Assembly: GCF_008271745.1 (NCBI RefSeq)
Contig: NZ_VKKZ01000020.1
Coordinates: forward strand, 248,001 to 312,000
Direction of reading: 5' to 3'
From: Rufibacter glacialis
GTDB taxonomy: Bacteria; Bacteroidota; Bacteroidia; Cytophagales; Hymenobacteraceae
Length of the DNA: 64,000 bases
The notes under the pieces are model-generated. The model was not told the DNA's origin. It searched no databases and saw nothing but the letters and a program-made list of their open reading frames with translations. Made by a program: the position numbers and the translations under genes. Each line of letters begins with the position of its first letter. Within the stretch, counting starts at the first letter, position 1. Shown here piece after piece: positions 43,250-51,602 of the stretch.

Positions 43250-44191
43250 TTACTCCTGGTAGATGGCTACTTCCGGCTCCTTCCCTGCTACCCAAGCCCC
43301 ACGGTACATGCCCTCTGAGTTGAACGGCAAAGCGATTTCCCCGGTAGCGCTCACCGCCACTAAACCGCCTTCTCCCCCATGCTCCTTCAGTTTTTTATGC
43401 ACCACCAGCGCAGAAGCATTTGCCAAAGACAGCCCTTTGTACTCCATGAGGCACGAGATGTCATAGGCCACCACGTAGCGCATGAAGAATTCGCCGTGGC
43501 CGGTGCAGGAAACGGCGCAGGTACGGTTATTGGCATAGGTACCAGCCCCAATAATGGGGGAATCCCCAATCCGGTTGAAGTTCTTGTTCGTCATGCCGCC
43601 CGTGGAGGTAGCGGCCGCCAGGTTGCCGTGCACGTCCAGGGCTACCGCGCCCACGGTGCCAAACTTCTTCTCCCTCGTTTCTGAGTGGTCCAGCATGTAG
43701 GTATCAGAATCCCGCAGGGCCAGCCATTGGTCATGGCGCTGCTGGGTAAAGAAGTAGGCATCGGGCTCAAAGGCGATGCCGTGGTTGCGGGCAAATTCCT
43801 CGGCCCCGTGCTGGCACAGGAACACGTGGTCTGAGTGGTGCAGCACCTGGTTGGCCAGTTGAATGGGGTTGCGAACGTTCCTGACCCCGGTCACGGCACC
43901 CGCCGCCAGGGTTTTCCCGCACATGATGGCGGCATCCATCTCATGCTTCCCCTGCTTGTTGAACACCGAGCCCCGCCCGGCATTAAAGAGGGGACAGTCT
44001 TCCAGAACCACCACCGTGGCTTCCACGGCCTGCAGGGCGTCTCCTCCCTGTTTCAATATCTGGTAGCCGGTGTGCAGCGCCTGCTCCAGGGCCTGACGGT
44101 ATTGATGGTCTTGTTCAAGGGTGAGGGAGGCTCTGGTAATGGTGCCGGCCCCGCCGTGCAAGGCCAGGGCAAAGGGGTGTTGTTTGTCCAT
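43250..44191 (-). CDS. iaaA: Isoaspartyl peptidase / L-asparaginase (Ntn hydrolase)
   Basis: A 313-residue plant-type asparaginase that is made as a precursor and cleaves itself before a catalytic Thr. The processing site is KFGTVGAVALDVHGN, Thr near residue 172. Upstream are LALHGGAGTI and FNAGRGSVFNKQGKHEMDA; downstream GDSPIIGAGTYANN and CTGHGEFFMR form the substrate pocket. It hydrolyses beta-aspartyl dipeptides. Sitting tail to tail with cyanophycinase, it probably converts beta-Asp-Arg to aspartate and arginine (inference). No export signal is present. Confidence 0.94.
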   Translation of the reverse strand: MDKQHPFALALHGGAGTITRASLTLEQDHQYRQALEQALHTGYQILKQGGDALQAVEATVVVLEDCPLFNAGRGSVFNKQGKHEMDAAIMCGKTLAAGAVTGVRNVRNPIQLANQVLHHSDHVFLCQHGAEEFARNHGIAFEPDAYFFTQQRHDQWLALRDSDTYMLDHSETREKKFGTVGAVALDVHGNLAAATSTGGMTNKNFNRIGDSPIIGAGTYANNRTCAVSCTGHGEFFMRYVVAYDISCLMEYKGLSLANASALVVHKKLKEHGGEGGLVAVSATGEIALPFNSEGMYRGAWVAGKEPEVAIYQE

Positions 44192-44332
44192 AGTGGTGGT
44201 TTTGCGGCCGAATGAGGAAGGGGGAAGCCAGCCGCCACATCGGCTTGGGCCGTACTGTGGCTTGCTACAGAAGCGGATAGACCGTTGATAAATTTAAGTC
44301 CATCTGCGGGAATCTTCACCTCCTATTCTTTG

Positions 44333-44340
44333 TATATTTG
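44333..44340 (+). promoter_or_regulatory. TATATTTG -7 promoter box for the DUF3127 gene
   Basis: An exact TAnnTTTG match 37 bases before the ATG at 44378. It lies inside the longer reading from 44285 and so excludes it. Confidence 0.6.
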
Positions 44341-44377
44341 TAGAGTTTACTTTACTAATCTAATAAAATTATCACCT

Positions 44378-44764
44378 ATGTCTTTTGATGTACAGGGAAG
44401 ATTGCACGAAATCTTTGACGAAACCCAAGTGAGCGAAAAATTCCGGAAACGCGAATTCGTTCTGGAGATCCCCGACGGCTCTTATACGCAGTATGCCAAG
44501 TTTCAGCTTACCCAAGACAAGTGCGGTATTCTTGACAACTATAAAACAGGCGATGAAGTAAAAGTGGCGTTCAACCTGAGCGGGAAACCCTTCACCAAGA
44601 ACGGCACCACCATGTACTTCACCAACCTGCAGGCTTGGAGAGTAGAGCACGCCAGCAACGCGGGCTCCCAGCCACAGGCGTCAGGAAACCCCTATGCCCA
44701 GCAGCCGGTAAAATCCAGCTCGTCTTTCATCAGCGATGACATGGACAATGACCTTCCTTTCTAA
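44378..44764 (+). CDS. DUF3127 protein with an SSB-like acidic tail
   Basis: A 128-residue protein. Residues 1-90 form the DUF3127 domain, beta-rich and compatible with an OB fold: EVSEKFRKREFVLEI-like strand (VSEKFRKREFVLEIPDG), FQLTQDKCGILDNY, and VKVAFNLSGKPF. A Gln/Pro/Ser-rich linker follows. The last residues are DDMDNDLPF, close to the MDFDDDIPF tip by which SSB recruits repair and replication proteins. The family has no assigned function that I know of. The tail suggests single-stranded nucleic-acid binding (inference). A terminator follows. Confidence 0.88.
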   Translation: MSFDVQGRLHEIFDETQVSEKFRKREFVLEIPDGSYTQYAKFQLTQDKCGILDNYKTGDEVKVAFNLSGKPFTKNGTTMYFTNLQAWRVEHASNAGSQPQASGNPYAQQPVKSSSSFISDDMDNDLPF

Positions 44765-44789
44765 GGAAACCTTTTCTTAGCAATCATAG

Positions 44790-44818
44790 AATGCGGCCTC
44801 TCTGGGGCCGCATTTTTT
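44790..44818 (+). terminator. Intrinsic terminator of the DUF3127 gene
   Basis: AATGCGGCC and GGCCGCATT arms, followed by a run of Ts. Confidence 0.85.
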
Positions 44819-44907
44819 ATGGCCCCACTTAAAACCGGAGGGAAGACAGCGAAAAGTGCAAGTTTTCCGTAGTGCCCTTATCCGGTCACCCTGGAGTAGA
44901 AGCGCAC

Positions 44908-45765
44908 ATGACACCTAACACTGAAGAAGACAAGACCATCCTGATCACCGGCGCCAGTTCGGGCATAGGCAAAGCCACCGCTGAGGCCCTGGCCCGGCAT
45001 GGGCACCAACTAATTTTGGTATGCCGCAACCAGCAAAGAGGCCAGCAGGCCCTAACCGAGATCCAGCAGAAGAACCCGCAGGCGCGGCTCCACCTTTTCC
45101 TGGCTGATTTATCCTCGCTGCAGGAGGTGCGCCGGCTGGCCGAGGAACTGCAACCGGCGTTTCCGGTCATTGACGTCCTGATCAACAACGCGGGCCTTAT
45201 TCCGGGCTATTTTGAAACCACCCCAGACGGCTTTGAGGTAGCCTGGGCCACGAACCACCTGGCGCCTTTCCTGCTCACCAACCTGTTAATGGACCAATTG
45301 CTGGCCTCTGAACAAGGCCGGGTCATCAATGTCAGCTCAGAAGCCCATCGCCTGGGCCAGATAGATTTTGAGCATGCCGGCAAACCCCAGAAATACAGCG
45401 CCATCACGGCGTACGCCGATTCCAAGCTGGCCAACATCCATTTCACTTATGAACTGGCCCGTCGAACTGAGTTCACGAACCTGACGGTCAACTGCCTGCA
45501 CCCAGGCATCATTGCCTCGGGGTTTGGGAGAAACAGCAATTTCTTTATCCGCCACTTCTTCCGTTTAAGCCGCTTTTTCATGAAATCGCCCGCAAAAGGC
45601 GCCCAGACCTCTGTATACTTGGCCACCTCGCCGTACGTTAAGTTGGTAAGCGGAAAATACTTCAAGAATAGCCAGCAGGTAAAATCTGCCGCAGATTCTT
45701 ATAATTTCCATATTGCGCGCCGGCTATGGGACATCAGCGCCGAGCAGACCGGATTTAACGCCTAG
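44908..45765 (+). CDS. Short-chain dehydrogenase/reductase
   Basis: A 285-residue NAD(P)-dependent oxidoreductase. The cofactor motif TGxxxGxG is ILITGASSGIGKATAEAL near residue 10. NNAG is INNAGLIPGY near 88. The catalytic Ser is in INVSSEAHRLG, and Tyr/Lys in YADSKLANIHF near 165. This layout is that of retinol-dehydrogenase/WW-oxidoreductase-like SDRs; the substrate is unknown. I chose the second ATG (44908) because the P-loop then sits at the usual distance; 44872 would add 12 residues. Confidence 0.9.
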   Translation: MTPNTEEDKTILITGASSGIGKATAEALARHGHQLILVCRNQQRGQQALTEIQQKNPQARLHLFLADLSSLQEVRRLAEELQPAFPVIDVLINNAGLIPGYFETTPDGFEVAWATNHLAPFLLTNLLMDQLLASEQGRVINVSSEAHRLGQIDFEHAGKPQKYSAITAYADSKLANIHFTYELARRTEFTNLTVNCLHPGIIASGFGRNSNFFIRHFFRLSRFFMKSPAKGAQTSVYLATSPYVKLVSGKYFKNSQQVKSAADSYNFHIARRLWDISAEQTGFNA

Positions 45766-45801
45766 TTTTCAGGAAACACCCTTAAATCAGCCCGCTTTTT
45801 T

Positions 45802-46425
45802 ATGCAGGAAATGTACTTGTTGATCCTTCAGGGGGAAAGCGAGGTTCTGGAATTCAAAAAGACCATCACCCATCCCGCCCGTATTGCCCGCACCCTGGTT
45901 TCGTTTGCCAATACCCGCGGCGGGCAGATTCTGGTGGGCGTGCAGGATGATGGCAGTATCTGTGGCGTAGACCCTGAGGAGGAGAAATACTCCTTAGACC
46001 TGGCCATCCACTCTTTCTGTGACCCGCCGGTGCAGGTGATCTACCAAGAGGTGGAAATGGACGAGGGGACCGTCCTGAAAGTGATTATCCCGGAAAGCGC
46101 TGCTAAACCCCACCTGGCCAAGGTCAAGGAAGACGACTGGCGCAGTTACATCCGGGTGAAAGACGAAAGCGTGCAGACAAGCAAACTGGTGGAGAAGTCC
46201 CTCACCCTGGAACCCGCCACCGAGACCCTGGAAGAAAAAGTAGACCACCAGCAGCAGCGCATTCTGGAGCTTCTGAAAAAATACCGCAAACTCACCCTTA
46301 AAGATTTCACGCAAATGGCCAATCTGTCAAAGCAACGGGCCAAGCGGTTGTTGGTCTACATGGTGCTGCAAGGCCAGGTTCGCCTGCACGACAAGGAAAA
46401 GGAGCCGTTCTATACCTTGAGCTAA
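45802..46425 (+). CDS. AlbA/Schlafen-type ATP-binding domain protein with winged helix
   Basis: A 207-residue protein. Residues 10-125 are an AlbA_2 (Schlafen AlbA) domain: EVLEFKKTITHPARIARTLV, then FANTRGGQILVGVQDDGSI with the conserved GG-I/L-VGV core, and later SYIRVKDES. Residues 145-207 look like a winged helix (ILELLKKYRKLTLKDFTQMA and ANLSKQRAKRLLVYMVLQGQ). Such proteins are usually called putative DNA binders or transcription regulators. It has no phage or defence gene beside it. The ORF ends 7 bases from a converging small ORF. Confidence 0.88.
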   Translation: MQEMYLLILQGESEVLEFKKTITHPARIARTLVSFANTRGGQILVGVQDDGSICGVDPEEEKYSLDLAIHSFCDPPVQVIYQEVEMDEGTVLKVIIPESAAKPHLAKVKEDDWRSYIRVKDESVQTSKLVEKSLTLEPATETLEEKVDHQQQRILELLKKYRKLTLKDFTQMANLSKQRAKRLLVYMVLQGQVRLHDKEKEPFYTLS

Positions 46426-46432
46426 CATCTAC

Positions 46433-46618
46433 TCAGGGCCACCGGAACAGAAAAGCAGCTGGTGTGGCCTCCTCTACTTCTTTTGCCGCCGCCTGATAGG
46501 AAATAGTTTTTTCTATCTTTTCCTGATGCTGCTCCAGGGCCATTTGGCCTTCAACATCAAAAAATGCTGTGGCCCAGCCTATTGCCCCACCTATCCCCAA
46601 CATAAATAAGAATTTCAT
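46433..46618 (-). CDS. Small predicted membrane protein
   Basis: A 61-residue ORF with one hydrophobic N-terminal segment (FLFMLGIGGAIGWATAFF) and a charged helical remainder (EGQMALEQHQEKIEKTISYQ). I know no family. It lies 44 bases downstream of the ABC permease on the same strand and could be an accessory part of that exporter. A degenerate hairpin-family sequence precedes its ATG. It could also be a chance ORF. Confidence 0.45.
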   Translation of the reverse strand: MKFLFMLGIGGAIGWATAFFDVEGQMALEQHQEKIEKTISYQAAAKEVEEATPAAFLFRWP

Positions 46619-46662
46619 AACAGCGTGTTAGTAACCTGTTTTTAGAAAAATAAGCCATAAAC

Positions 46663-47439
46663 CTACTGGATCTGCCTTCGGCAGGAATCCCACAACCCCA
46701 ACGCAAACAAGCCAAGGCTGCCTACCAGGCTGTACCACATCTGCGGCACAAAAAATTCGGTAGTGCGGGCGCTAAACGCCGCCGAAGCGAAATAGGTCCA
46801 ACTGTACGGGTAATAGCCAATATGCTCCCACCGGGACCCGATGAGGAAGGCCATGGTGAACAGGATACCCAAGCCAATGCTGAGGGCAATGCTCTTACAC
46901 CTGAAACAGAGGCAGAACTGAAGCGTGAAAACGAAGAGAGAGGCCACCAGAATCCGGAAGATTGCCAGCGTGATTTCCTGCTCATGATGGTACTTCTGAA
47001 AGCCCAGTTCCGGCCGAAGCAAACCCAGAAAGTATCCGCCCACCAACAGACCAACCCAGAAGGTGACAAAACTCAAGACCACCAACCCCAACACCAGCAG
47101 GTACTTGTTCAGAAACACCGACCATTTTGGAACGGGCTGTGTGTACAGCTGCTTCCAACCGCCTGATTGATGCTCAGTGCCGTTCACCAAAGCGGTCAGC
47201 AAGGCCAGAAACAAGGGCAACAATAATTGGGAAGTGGCCAAAAAGTTATTGGTGGCCCAGAAGAACCAAGGGTCAGAACCAGGCTTAAGCAGCAGGTGTC
47301 CTTTGAAAAAGAAAACCAGAAATGTCATGCTCACAATGGAAAGCGGCGCCAGCAAAGACAGCCACAAGGCCCAGGTGTGTTTCAGTTTCAATGCTTCCGC
47401 AGAAACCCCGCGGCCAAGATAGGTAGTAATGGTGCTCAT
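46663..47439 (-). CDS. ABC-2 type transporter permease
   Basis: A 258-residue inner-membrane protein with about six hydrophobic segments: LWLSLLAPLSIVSMTFLVFF, FLATSQLLLPLFLALLTALV, LLVLGLVVLSFVTFWVGLLV, then three more towards the C-terminus. This is the layout of bacitracin/lantibiotic-export type permeases. I place the start at 47439, 4 bases after the ATPase stop, rather than at 47490, so the genes do not overlap. With the ATPase it forms a two-component exporter. The divergent LytS/LytTR genes probably control it (inference). Confidence 0.88.
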   Translation of the reverse strand: MSTITTYLGRGVSAEALKLKHTWALWLSLLAPLSIVSMTFLVFFFKGHLLLKPGSDPWFFWATNNFLATSQLLLPLFLALLTALVNGTEHQSGGWKQLYTQPVPKWSVFLNKYLLVLGLVVLSFVTFWVGLLVGGYFLGLLRPELGFQKYHHEQEITLAIFRILVASLFVFTLQFCLCFRCKSIALSIGLGILFTMAFLIGSRWEHIGYYPYSWTYFASAAFSARTTEFFVPQMWYSLVGSLGLFALGLWDSCRRQIQ

Positions 47440-47443
47440 AGGA

Positions 47444-48403
47444 TTAGGCTGGAAGAATGGAAAAGGAAAGAGAGTTGACAGGCTCAGCAACCTGGGGCTC
47501 GGTTAAGGAAAGGAAAACCTCTTCCAGGCTTTGGGCGGCATAAGACAAACCAGACACAGAAACCCCACCCAGCACCAGCAATTGATTCAGATGGGCCGCC
47601 TCCTCTTTTTCCTGCACCGCTACGCGAAGCCGTTGTTTCTTGCTGGAGATAATCTGGTACCCGTTGGCAAGCAGAAGCTCCCTGGCCAGTAGCAGGTTAT
47701 CTACTTCCACCTCCAGCGTGGAGGCTGAAAGCGCGGTCTGCTGCAATTGCTCTACCCTCCCCTGAAACCGGAGCAGCCCTTTATCCAGAATGCCCACGTG
47801 GGTCACGGTTTTCTCTATTTCGCTGAGCAAATGACTGGAGAGGAAGATCGTTTTCCCGTGTTCCTGGTTCAGCTCCTTTAGAAGCTCCCGCATTTCCCTG
47901 ATGCCGCTGGGGTCAAGGCCGTTGGTGGGTTCATCCAAGATCAAAAGCTCCGGGTCAGAGAGCAGCGCGAGCGCAATGCCTAACCGCTGGCACATGCCCA
48001 GGGAATAGTGCTTCACCGGCCGGTGGGCGTCTTGCTGAAGCCGCACAATCTCCAATACTTGGTTTATCCGCTTCTTCTCCAGACCCAGCATCCTTCTTGC
48101 TACTTCCAGGTTGTCTTTCCCGGAAAGATGGCGGTACAGGCTGGGGGTCTCAATCATTGCCCCCACCCGTTGCAAAATGGGCACCCGGTGCCTGACAAAC
48201 GCCTGCCCGAAAAGCTCAACGGTTCCGGCGGCTGGTTTCAGCAAGCCCAGCAACAACCGGATGGTGGTGGTTTTGCCGGCCCCGTTTGGTCCCAGAAACC
48301 CATAGATGCTGCCTTTCGGGACCTCCAGGTTCAACCCCTGCAGGATTTGCAGGGAACCATAGTGGTAGGTGAGCTGATGGGTAGAAATGAGAGGTGCGGT
48401 CAT
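47444..48403 (-). CDS. ABC transporter ATP-binding protein
   Basis: A 319-residue ATPase. Walker A is GFLGPNGAGKTTTIRLLLGL near residue 38, the Q-loop follows, the ABC signature is HYSLGMCQRLGIALAL near 133, and Walker B is PELLILDEPTNGLDPSGI near 155; the switch His is in FLSSHLLSEI. A C-terminal extension of about 90 residues is typical of bacitracin/lantibiotic-resistance-type ATPases. The start MTAPLIST at 48403 is preferred over an upstream in-frame codon. It is coupled with the permease that follows. Confidence 0.94.
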   Translation of the reverse strand: MTAPLISTHQLTYHYGSLQILQGLNLEVPKGSIYGFLGPNGAGKTTTIRLLLGLLKPAAGTVELFGQAFVRHRVPILQRVGAMIETPSLYRHLSGKDNLEVARRMLGLEKKRINQVLEIVRLQQDAHRPVKHYSLGMCQRLGIALALLSDPELLILDEPTNGLDPSGIREMRELLKELNQEHGKTIFLSSHLLSEIEKTVTHVGILDKGLLRFQGRVEQLQQTALSASTLEVEVDNLLLARELLLANGYQIISSKKQRLRVAVQEKEEAAHLNQLLVLGGVSVSGLSYAAQSLEEVFLSLTEPQVAEPVNSLSFSILPA

Positions 48404-48607
48404 GGTGTTGTGCTTAGGTTGTATCAAATGAAATGCTTCCTGGGCCGACCTGCAACTAAACTATATCAACCCCTCCTTCCTCTGGACCAACTCCTGCTTT
48501 GTCCCCCTGAACCTGTTCGTCGATGGTATGGACCGCTTGGTCTAGTTCCTGCCGCTTCTCTACTGAAAGCTCCCTGGTTTCAGTAGTTTTGGGTTCGTTT
48601 CAGAAAA

Positions 48608-49660
48608 ATGATGAAAAAACTACTGTCGGTTCTGCTACACGTCCTCCTGTGGCTGGCGCTCCTTTCCTTCTCCCTATGGGTCCATTTCAACCTAGACCAA
48701 AAACAGGTCCCCTGGACCTGGGTAGCTTTGGATGTGGCGCAGACCTTCGCTTTCCATCTGGCCTTGTTCTATTTCAATTGGTTTGTGCTTTTACCCCGCC
48801 TGCTGGCCAAAGGCAACGTAGCCGCCTACGCCTTGGCCGTGGTGACTACCTTAGTAGTTTTTGCCGCCGTTAGAAGCCCTATAGAGATCTTCCAGAATAA
48901 GAAACAGGCTAGCAGAGACCCTAAATTCGCGGAGCAGCTTACGAGACACCCAGGGCAATTGGACTATAAAAACGTGATGATTCCGTTGCTGGTCATGGGC
49001 ATCATGAACGTGTTCCTGAGTTCCGCCCTGAAAGTTACCGGAGATTACCTGCGCACCGAACGCCGCCGCAAGGAACTGGAACTTCAGCAGGCCACCACCG
49101 AGTTAGAATTACTCAAGGCGCAGGTAAATCCCCACTTTTTATTCAACACGTTAAACAACTTATATTCATTGGCTTACCAGGGATCTCCCTCTACCGCTGA
49201 CGCCATTATGAAGCTCTCCCTTCTGCTACGGTACCAGCTCTATGAAACCGATGCCCAGTTGGTACCGCTGGCGCGCGAAGTGGAACACCTGCACCATTTA
49301 CTGGACCTGCACCGGCTGCGGCTCACCAATCCCTCCTTACTGGGTTTACAGGTGAAGGGAGAAACAGGTCAGGTTTCTGTTCCGCCTATGTTGCTGATGC
49401 CGCTGGTGGAGAACATGTTCAAGCATGGCCTTACCTCGGCGCCCATGCAGGTGCAGGTAACCGTAGAGAACGGCACCCTTACCTTCACCACCCACAACCG
49501 CCTCAAAACCGGCACTAATCCTGAAAGAACGTTTGGCGGCATTGGTTTGCAGAACCTGAAGCGACGGTTGGAGCTCCTCTACCCCAACGCCCATTCTTTC
49601 TCCACCCAGCAACAAGACCAGGAATTTACCGCTACCCTCACCTTGACCAGGCTGTCTTAA
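48608..49660 (+). CDS. LytS-type sensor histidine kinase
   Basis: A 350-residue membrane kinase. Four hydrophobic segments fill residues 1-150 (first LLSVLLHVLLWLALLSFSLW). A short coiled coil leads to the His_kinase domain with the phosphorylated His in QVNPHFLFNTLNNLYSLA near residue 178. The ATP-binding domain has LLMPLVENMFKHGL and GGIGLQNLKRRLELLY. There is no periplasmic sensor domain, as in LytS/YehU relatives. The response regulator follows after 17 bases, and an ABC exporter is divergently transcribed. Confidence 0.94.
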   Translation: MMKKLLSVLLHVLLWLALLSFSLWVHFNLDQKQVPWTWVALDVAQTFAFHLALFYFNWFVLLPRLLAKGNVAAYALAVVTTLVVFAAVRSPIEIFQNKKQASRDPKFAEQLTRHPGQLDYKNVMIPLLVMGIMNVFLSSALKVTGDYLRTERRRKELELQQATTELELLKAQVNPHFLFNTLNNLYSLAYQGSPSTADAIMKLSLLLRYQLYETDAQLVPLAREVEHLHHLLDLHRLRLTNPSLLGLQVKGETGQVSVPPMLLMPLVENMFKHGLTSAPMQVQVTVENGTLTFTTHNRLKTGTNPERTFGGIGLQNLKRRLELLYPNAHSFSTQQQDQEFTATLTLTRLS

Positions 49661-49677
49661 ACCCCTACCTTCACCAG

Positions 49678-50406
49678 ATGCAACTGACCTGCCTCGCCAT
49701 TGATGATGAACCCCTCGCGCTGGACCTCATGCGCTCCTACATCAGCAAGATCCCGTTCCTGAAGCTGGTGCAGACCTGCTCCAGCGCCCTGGAAGCCCTG
49801 CCCCTTCTGCAGCAGCAACCCATTGACCTGCTGTTCCTGGACATTGAGATGCCCGAGATCACCGGCGTTCAGTTTGCCCAATCCCTCTCGCATAGGCCCG
49901 CCATCATTTTCACCACCGCCTATCCGCAGTACGCGCTGGATGGCTTCACTTTAGACGCCGTAGATTACCTGCTCAAGCCCATCCCCTTTGACCGGTTCTT
50001 CAAGGCCGTGAACAAAGTCTATGAGCGAACCCAACGGCAGCCAGTCTTACCGGCCTCTTTCTTGCCCCCCACCACCCCACCGGACAACGAGGATTTCATT
50101 TTTGTAAAAGCCGATTATAAAACTCTGAGGGTAAACCTGAGAGACATCCTCTTCATTGAAGGCCTCAAGGATTACGTGATCATCCACACGCTTACCCGTA
50201 AGATCATCACGCTGTTATCTATGAACAAGATCATGGAGAAACTGCCGGAGCAAGAGTTCACCCGCGTGCATAAATCGTATATTGTGGCATTGTCGCACAT
50301 TGAAAGCATTGAGAAGGGCCGCATTAAAATCAAGGATCAGGAGGTCCCCATTGGCGACAGCTACCGGGACCATTTCATGCGGGGGGTGGAGAGTAAGAAT
50401 ATTTAG
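49678..50406 (+). CDS. LytTR-type response regulator
   Basis: A 242-residue regulator. The receiver domain has CLAIDDEPLALDLM at the start, the phosphorylated Asp in LLFLDIEMPEITG near residue 57, and Lys in YLLKPIPFDRF near 105. The C-terminal LytTR DNA-binding domain begins FIFVKADYKTLRVNLRDI, then FIEGLKDYVIIHT. It is the partner of the kinase just upstream. The divergent ABC genes are the obvious candidate targets (inference). A 7-bp tandem repeat begins at its stop codon. Confidence 0.95.
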   Translation: MQLTCLAIDDEPLALDLMRSYISKIPFLKLVQTCSSALEALPLLQQQPIDLLFLDIEMPEITGVQFAQSLSHRPAIIFTTAYPQYALDGFTLDAVDYLLKPIPFDRFFKAVNKVYERTQRQPVLPASFLPPTTPPDNEDFIFVKADYKTLRVNLRDILFIEGLKDYVIIHTLTRKIITLLSMNKIMEKLPEQEFTRVHKSYIVALSHIESIEKGRIKIKDQEVPIGDSYRDHFMRGVESKNI

Positions 50407-50454
50407 TTCTGAGTCTTGAGTTCTGAGTCTTGTGTCCTGAGTCTGGGGTCTTGA
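50406..50454 (+). repeat. Tandem heptamer array (GTCTTGA/GTTCTGA type), 7 units
   Basis: Seven imperfect 7-base units starting within the stop codon of the response regulator gene. The same unit type forms the longer array at 55881-55978. Confidence 0.88.
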
Positions 50455-50654
50455 GACCATCATTAAGAGTAGACTATGCCAAGGCGGGTCAATTTTCTAA
50501 AGAGGCGACTTAAAGGAGCTCTGCTTATTTCCATCGTGTGTCTGTTACGTTGAGGAATCTTAGAGGTAGTTTTTCTAAAACCAGGGCTGTACCAGACTTT
50601 AATAATTAAAAAAACAAGCGTTCGTACGGTAAACCAACATTAGGGGGAAACCTG

Positions 50655-50662
50655 TATCTTTG
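50655..50662 (+). promoter_or_regulatory. TATCTTTG -7 promoter box for dapA
   Basis: An exact TAnnTTTG match 31 bases before the ATG at 50693. It overlaps the upstream alternative start at 50660 and so rules it out. Confidence 0.6.
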
Positions 50663-50692
50663 GCGCAGCAAAAATTCATCAAACGTACAGAC

Positions 50693-51571
50693 ATGCAAGC
50701 ATTAAGAGGAACAGGTGTGGCCTTGGTAACTCCTTTCAAAGCCGACCTTTCCGTTGACCTGGAAGCCTTTGGCCGGTTAATAGATTTTAATATAGACAAT
50801 GGCATTGATTACCTGGTAGTGAACGGAACCACAGGTGAGTCGGTGACCACTTCCCCAGAGGAAAGAGCCCAACTGCTGGCCTTCGCGAAAGAACGGGTGG
50901 CGGGTCGCAAGCCCCTGGTGTACGGCCTAGGCAGCAATGACACCCAGTACGTACTGGAGCAGATAAAGCAACTGGACTTCACCGGCGTAGATGCCCTGCT
51001 CTCGGTTTGCCCCTATTATAATAAACCTTCGCAGGAAGGGGTGTTCCTGCATTACACCGCCATTGCCGATGCCTCTCCGGTTCCGGTTATCCTGTACAAC
51101 GTGCCCGGTCGCACGGGCATCAACATGACTGTCGCCACTACCCTGCGGCTTGCCCAGCACCCTAACATCATCGGGACCAAAGATGCTTGTGGCAACATGG
51201 AACAATACATGCAACTGCTGGAGGAGAGGCCGGAAGGGTTCCTGATCATCAGCGGTGATGACATGCATACGGTTCCAGTGATCGCCGTGGGTGGCGACGG
51301 CATCATTTCGGTGTTGGCCAATGCCTTCCCGGAGCGCTTCAGCCGGATGACCCGTCTGGCTTTGGACGGGAACTTCAAGGAAGCGGGTGCTTTGCAACGC
51401 TCCTTCGGTAGAATCAACCCGCTCATGTATGAGGAAGCCAACCCGGTGGGCGTGAAACTGGCCCTTCAACTGGCCGGCATCTGTGACCCGTACGTGCGCC
51501 TTCCGCTGGCTCCTGCTTCCCAGAGTCTGGTACAACGTATTCAGGAAGCTGCGGCTCCCCTGTTCCAATAA
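50693..51571 (+). CDS. dapA: 4-hydroxy-tetrahydrodipicolinate synthase
   Basis: A 292-residue class-I aldolase of lysine and diaminopimelate synthesis that condenses pyruvate with aspartate semialdehyde. Visible features are LRGTGVALVTPF at the start, VVNGTTGESVTTS near residue 42, the catalytic Tyr in PYYNKPSQEGVF near 130, and the Schiff-base Lys in IGTKDACGNMEQ near 160. The length is normal. No other lysine genes are in the window. The secreted hydrolase follows after 31 bases and may be read through. Confidence 0.96.
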   Translation: MQALRGTGVALVTPFKADLSVDLEAFGRLIDFNIDNGIDYLVVNGTTGESVTTSPEERAQLLAFAKERVAGRKPLVYGLGSNDTQYVLEQIKQLDFTGVDALLSVCPYYNKPSQEGVFLHYTAIADASPVPVILYNVPGRTGINMTVATTLRLAQHPNIIGTKDACGNMEQYMQLLEERPEGFLIISGDDMHTVPVIAVGGDGIISVLANAFPERFSRMTRLALDGNFKEAGALQRSFGRINPLMYEEANPVGVKLALQLAGICDPYVRLPLAPASQSLVQRIQEAAAPLFQ

Positions 51572-51602
51572 TTGCTTTTTTAGGCTCCTTTTCAGAAAAC
51601 AG

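Noticed and set aside
45802-46425. AlbA/Schlafen-type protein as part of an antiphage system
   Set aside because: Its neighbours are an SDR enzyme and an ABC exporter on the other strand; no nuclease, toxin or other defence gene is adjacent.
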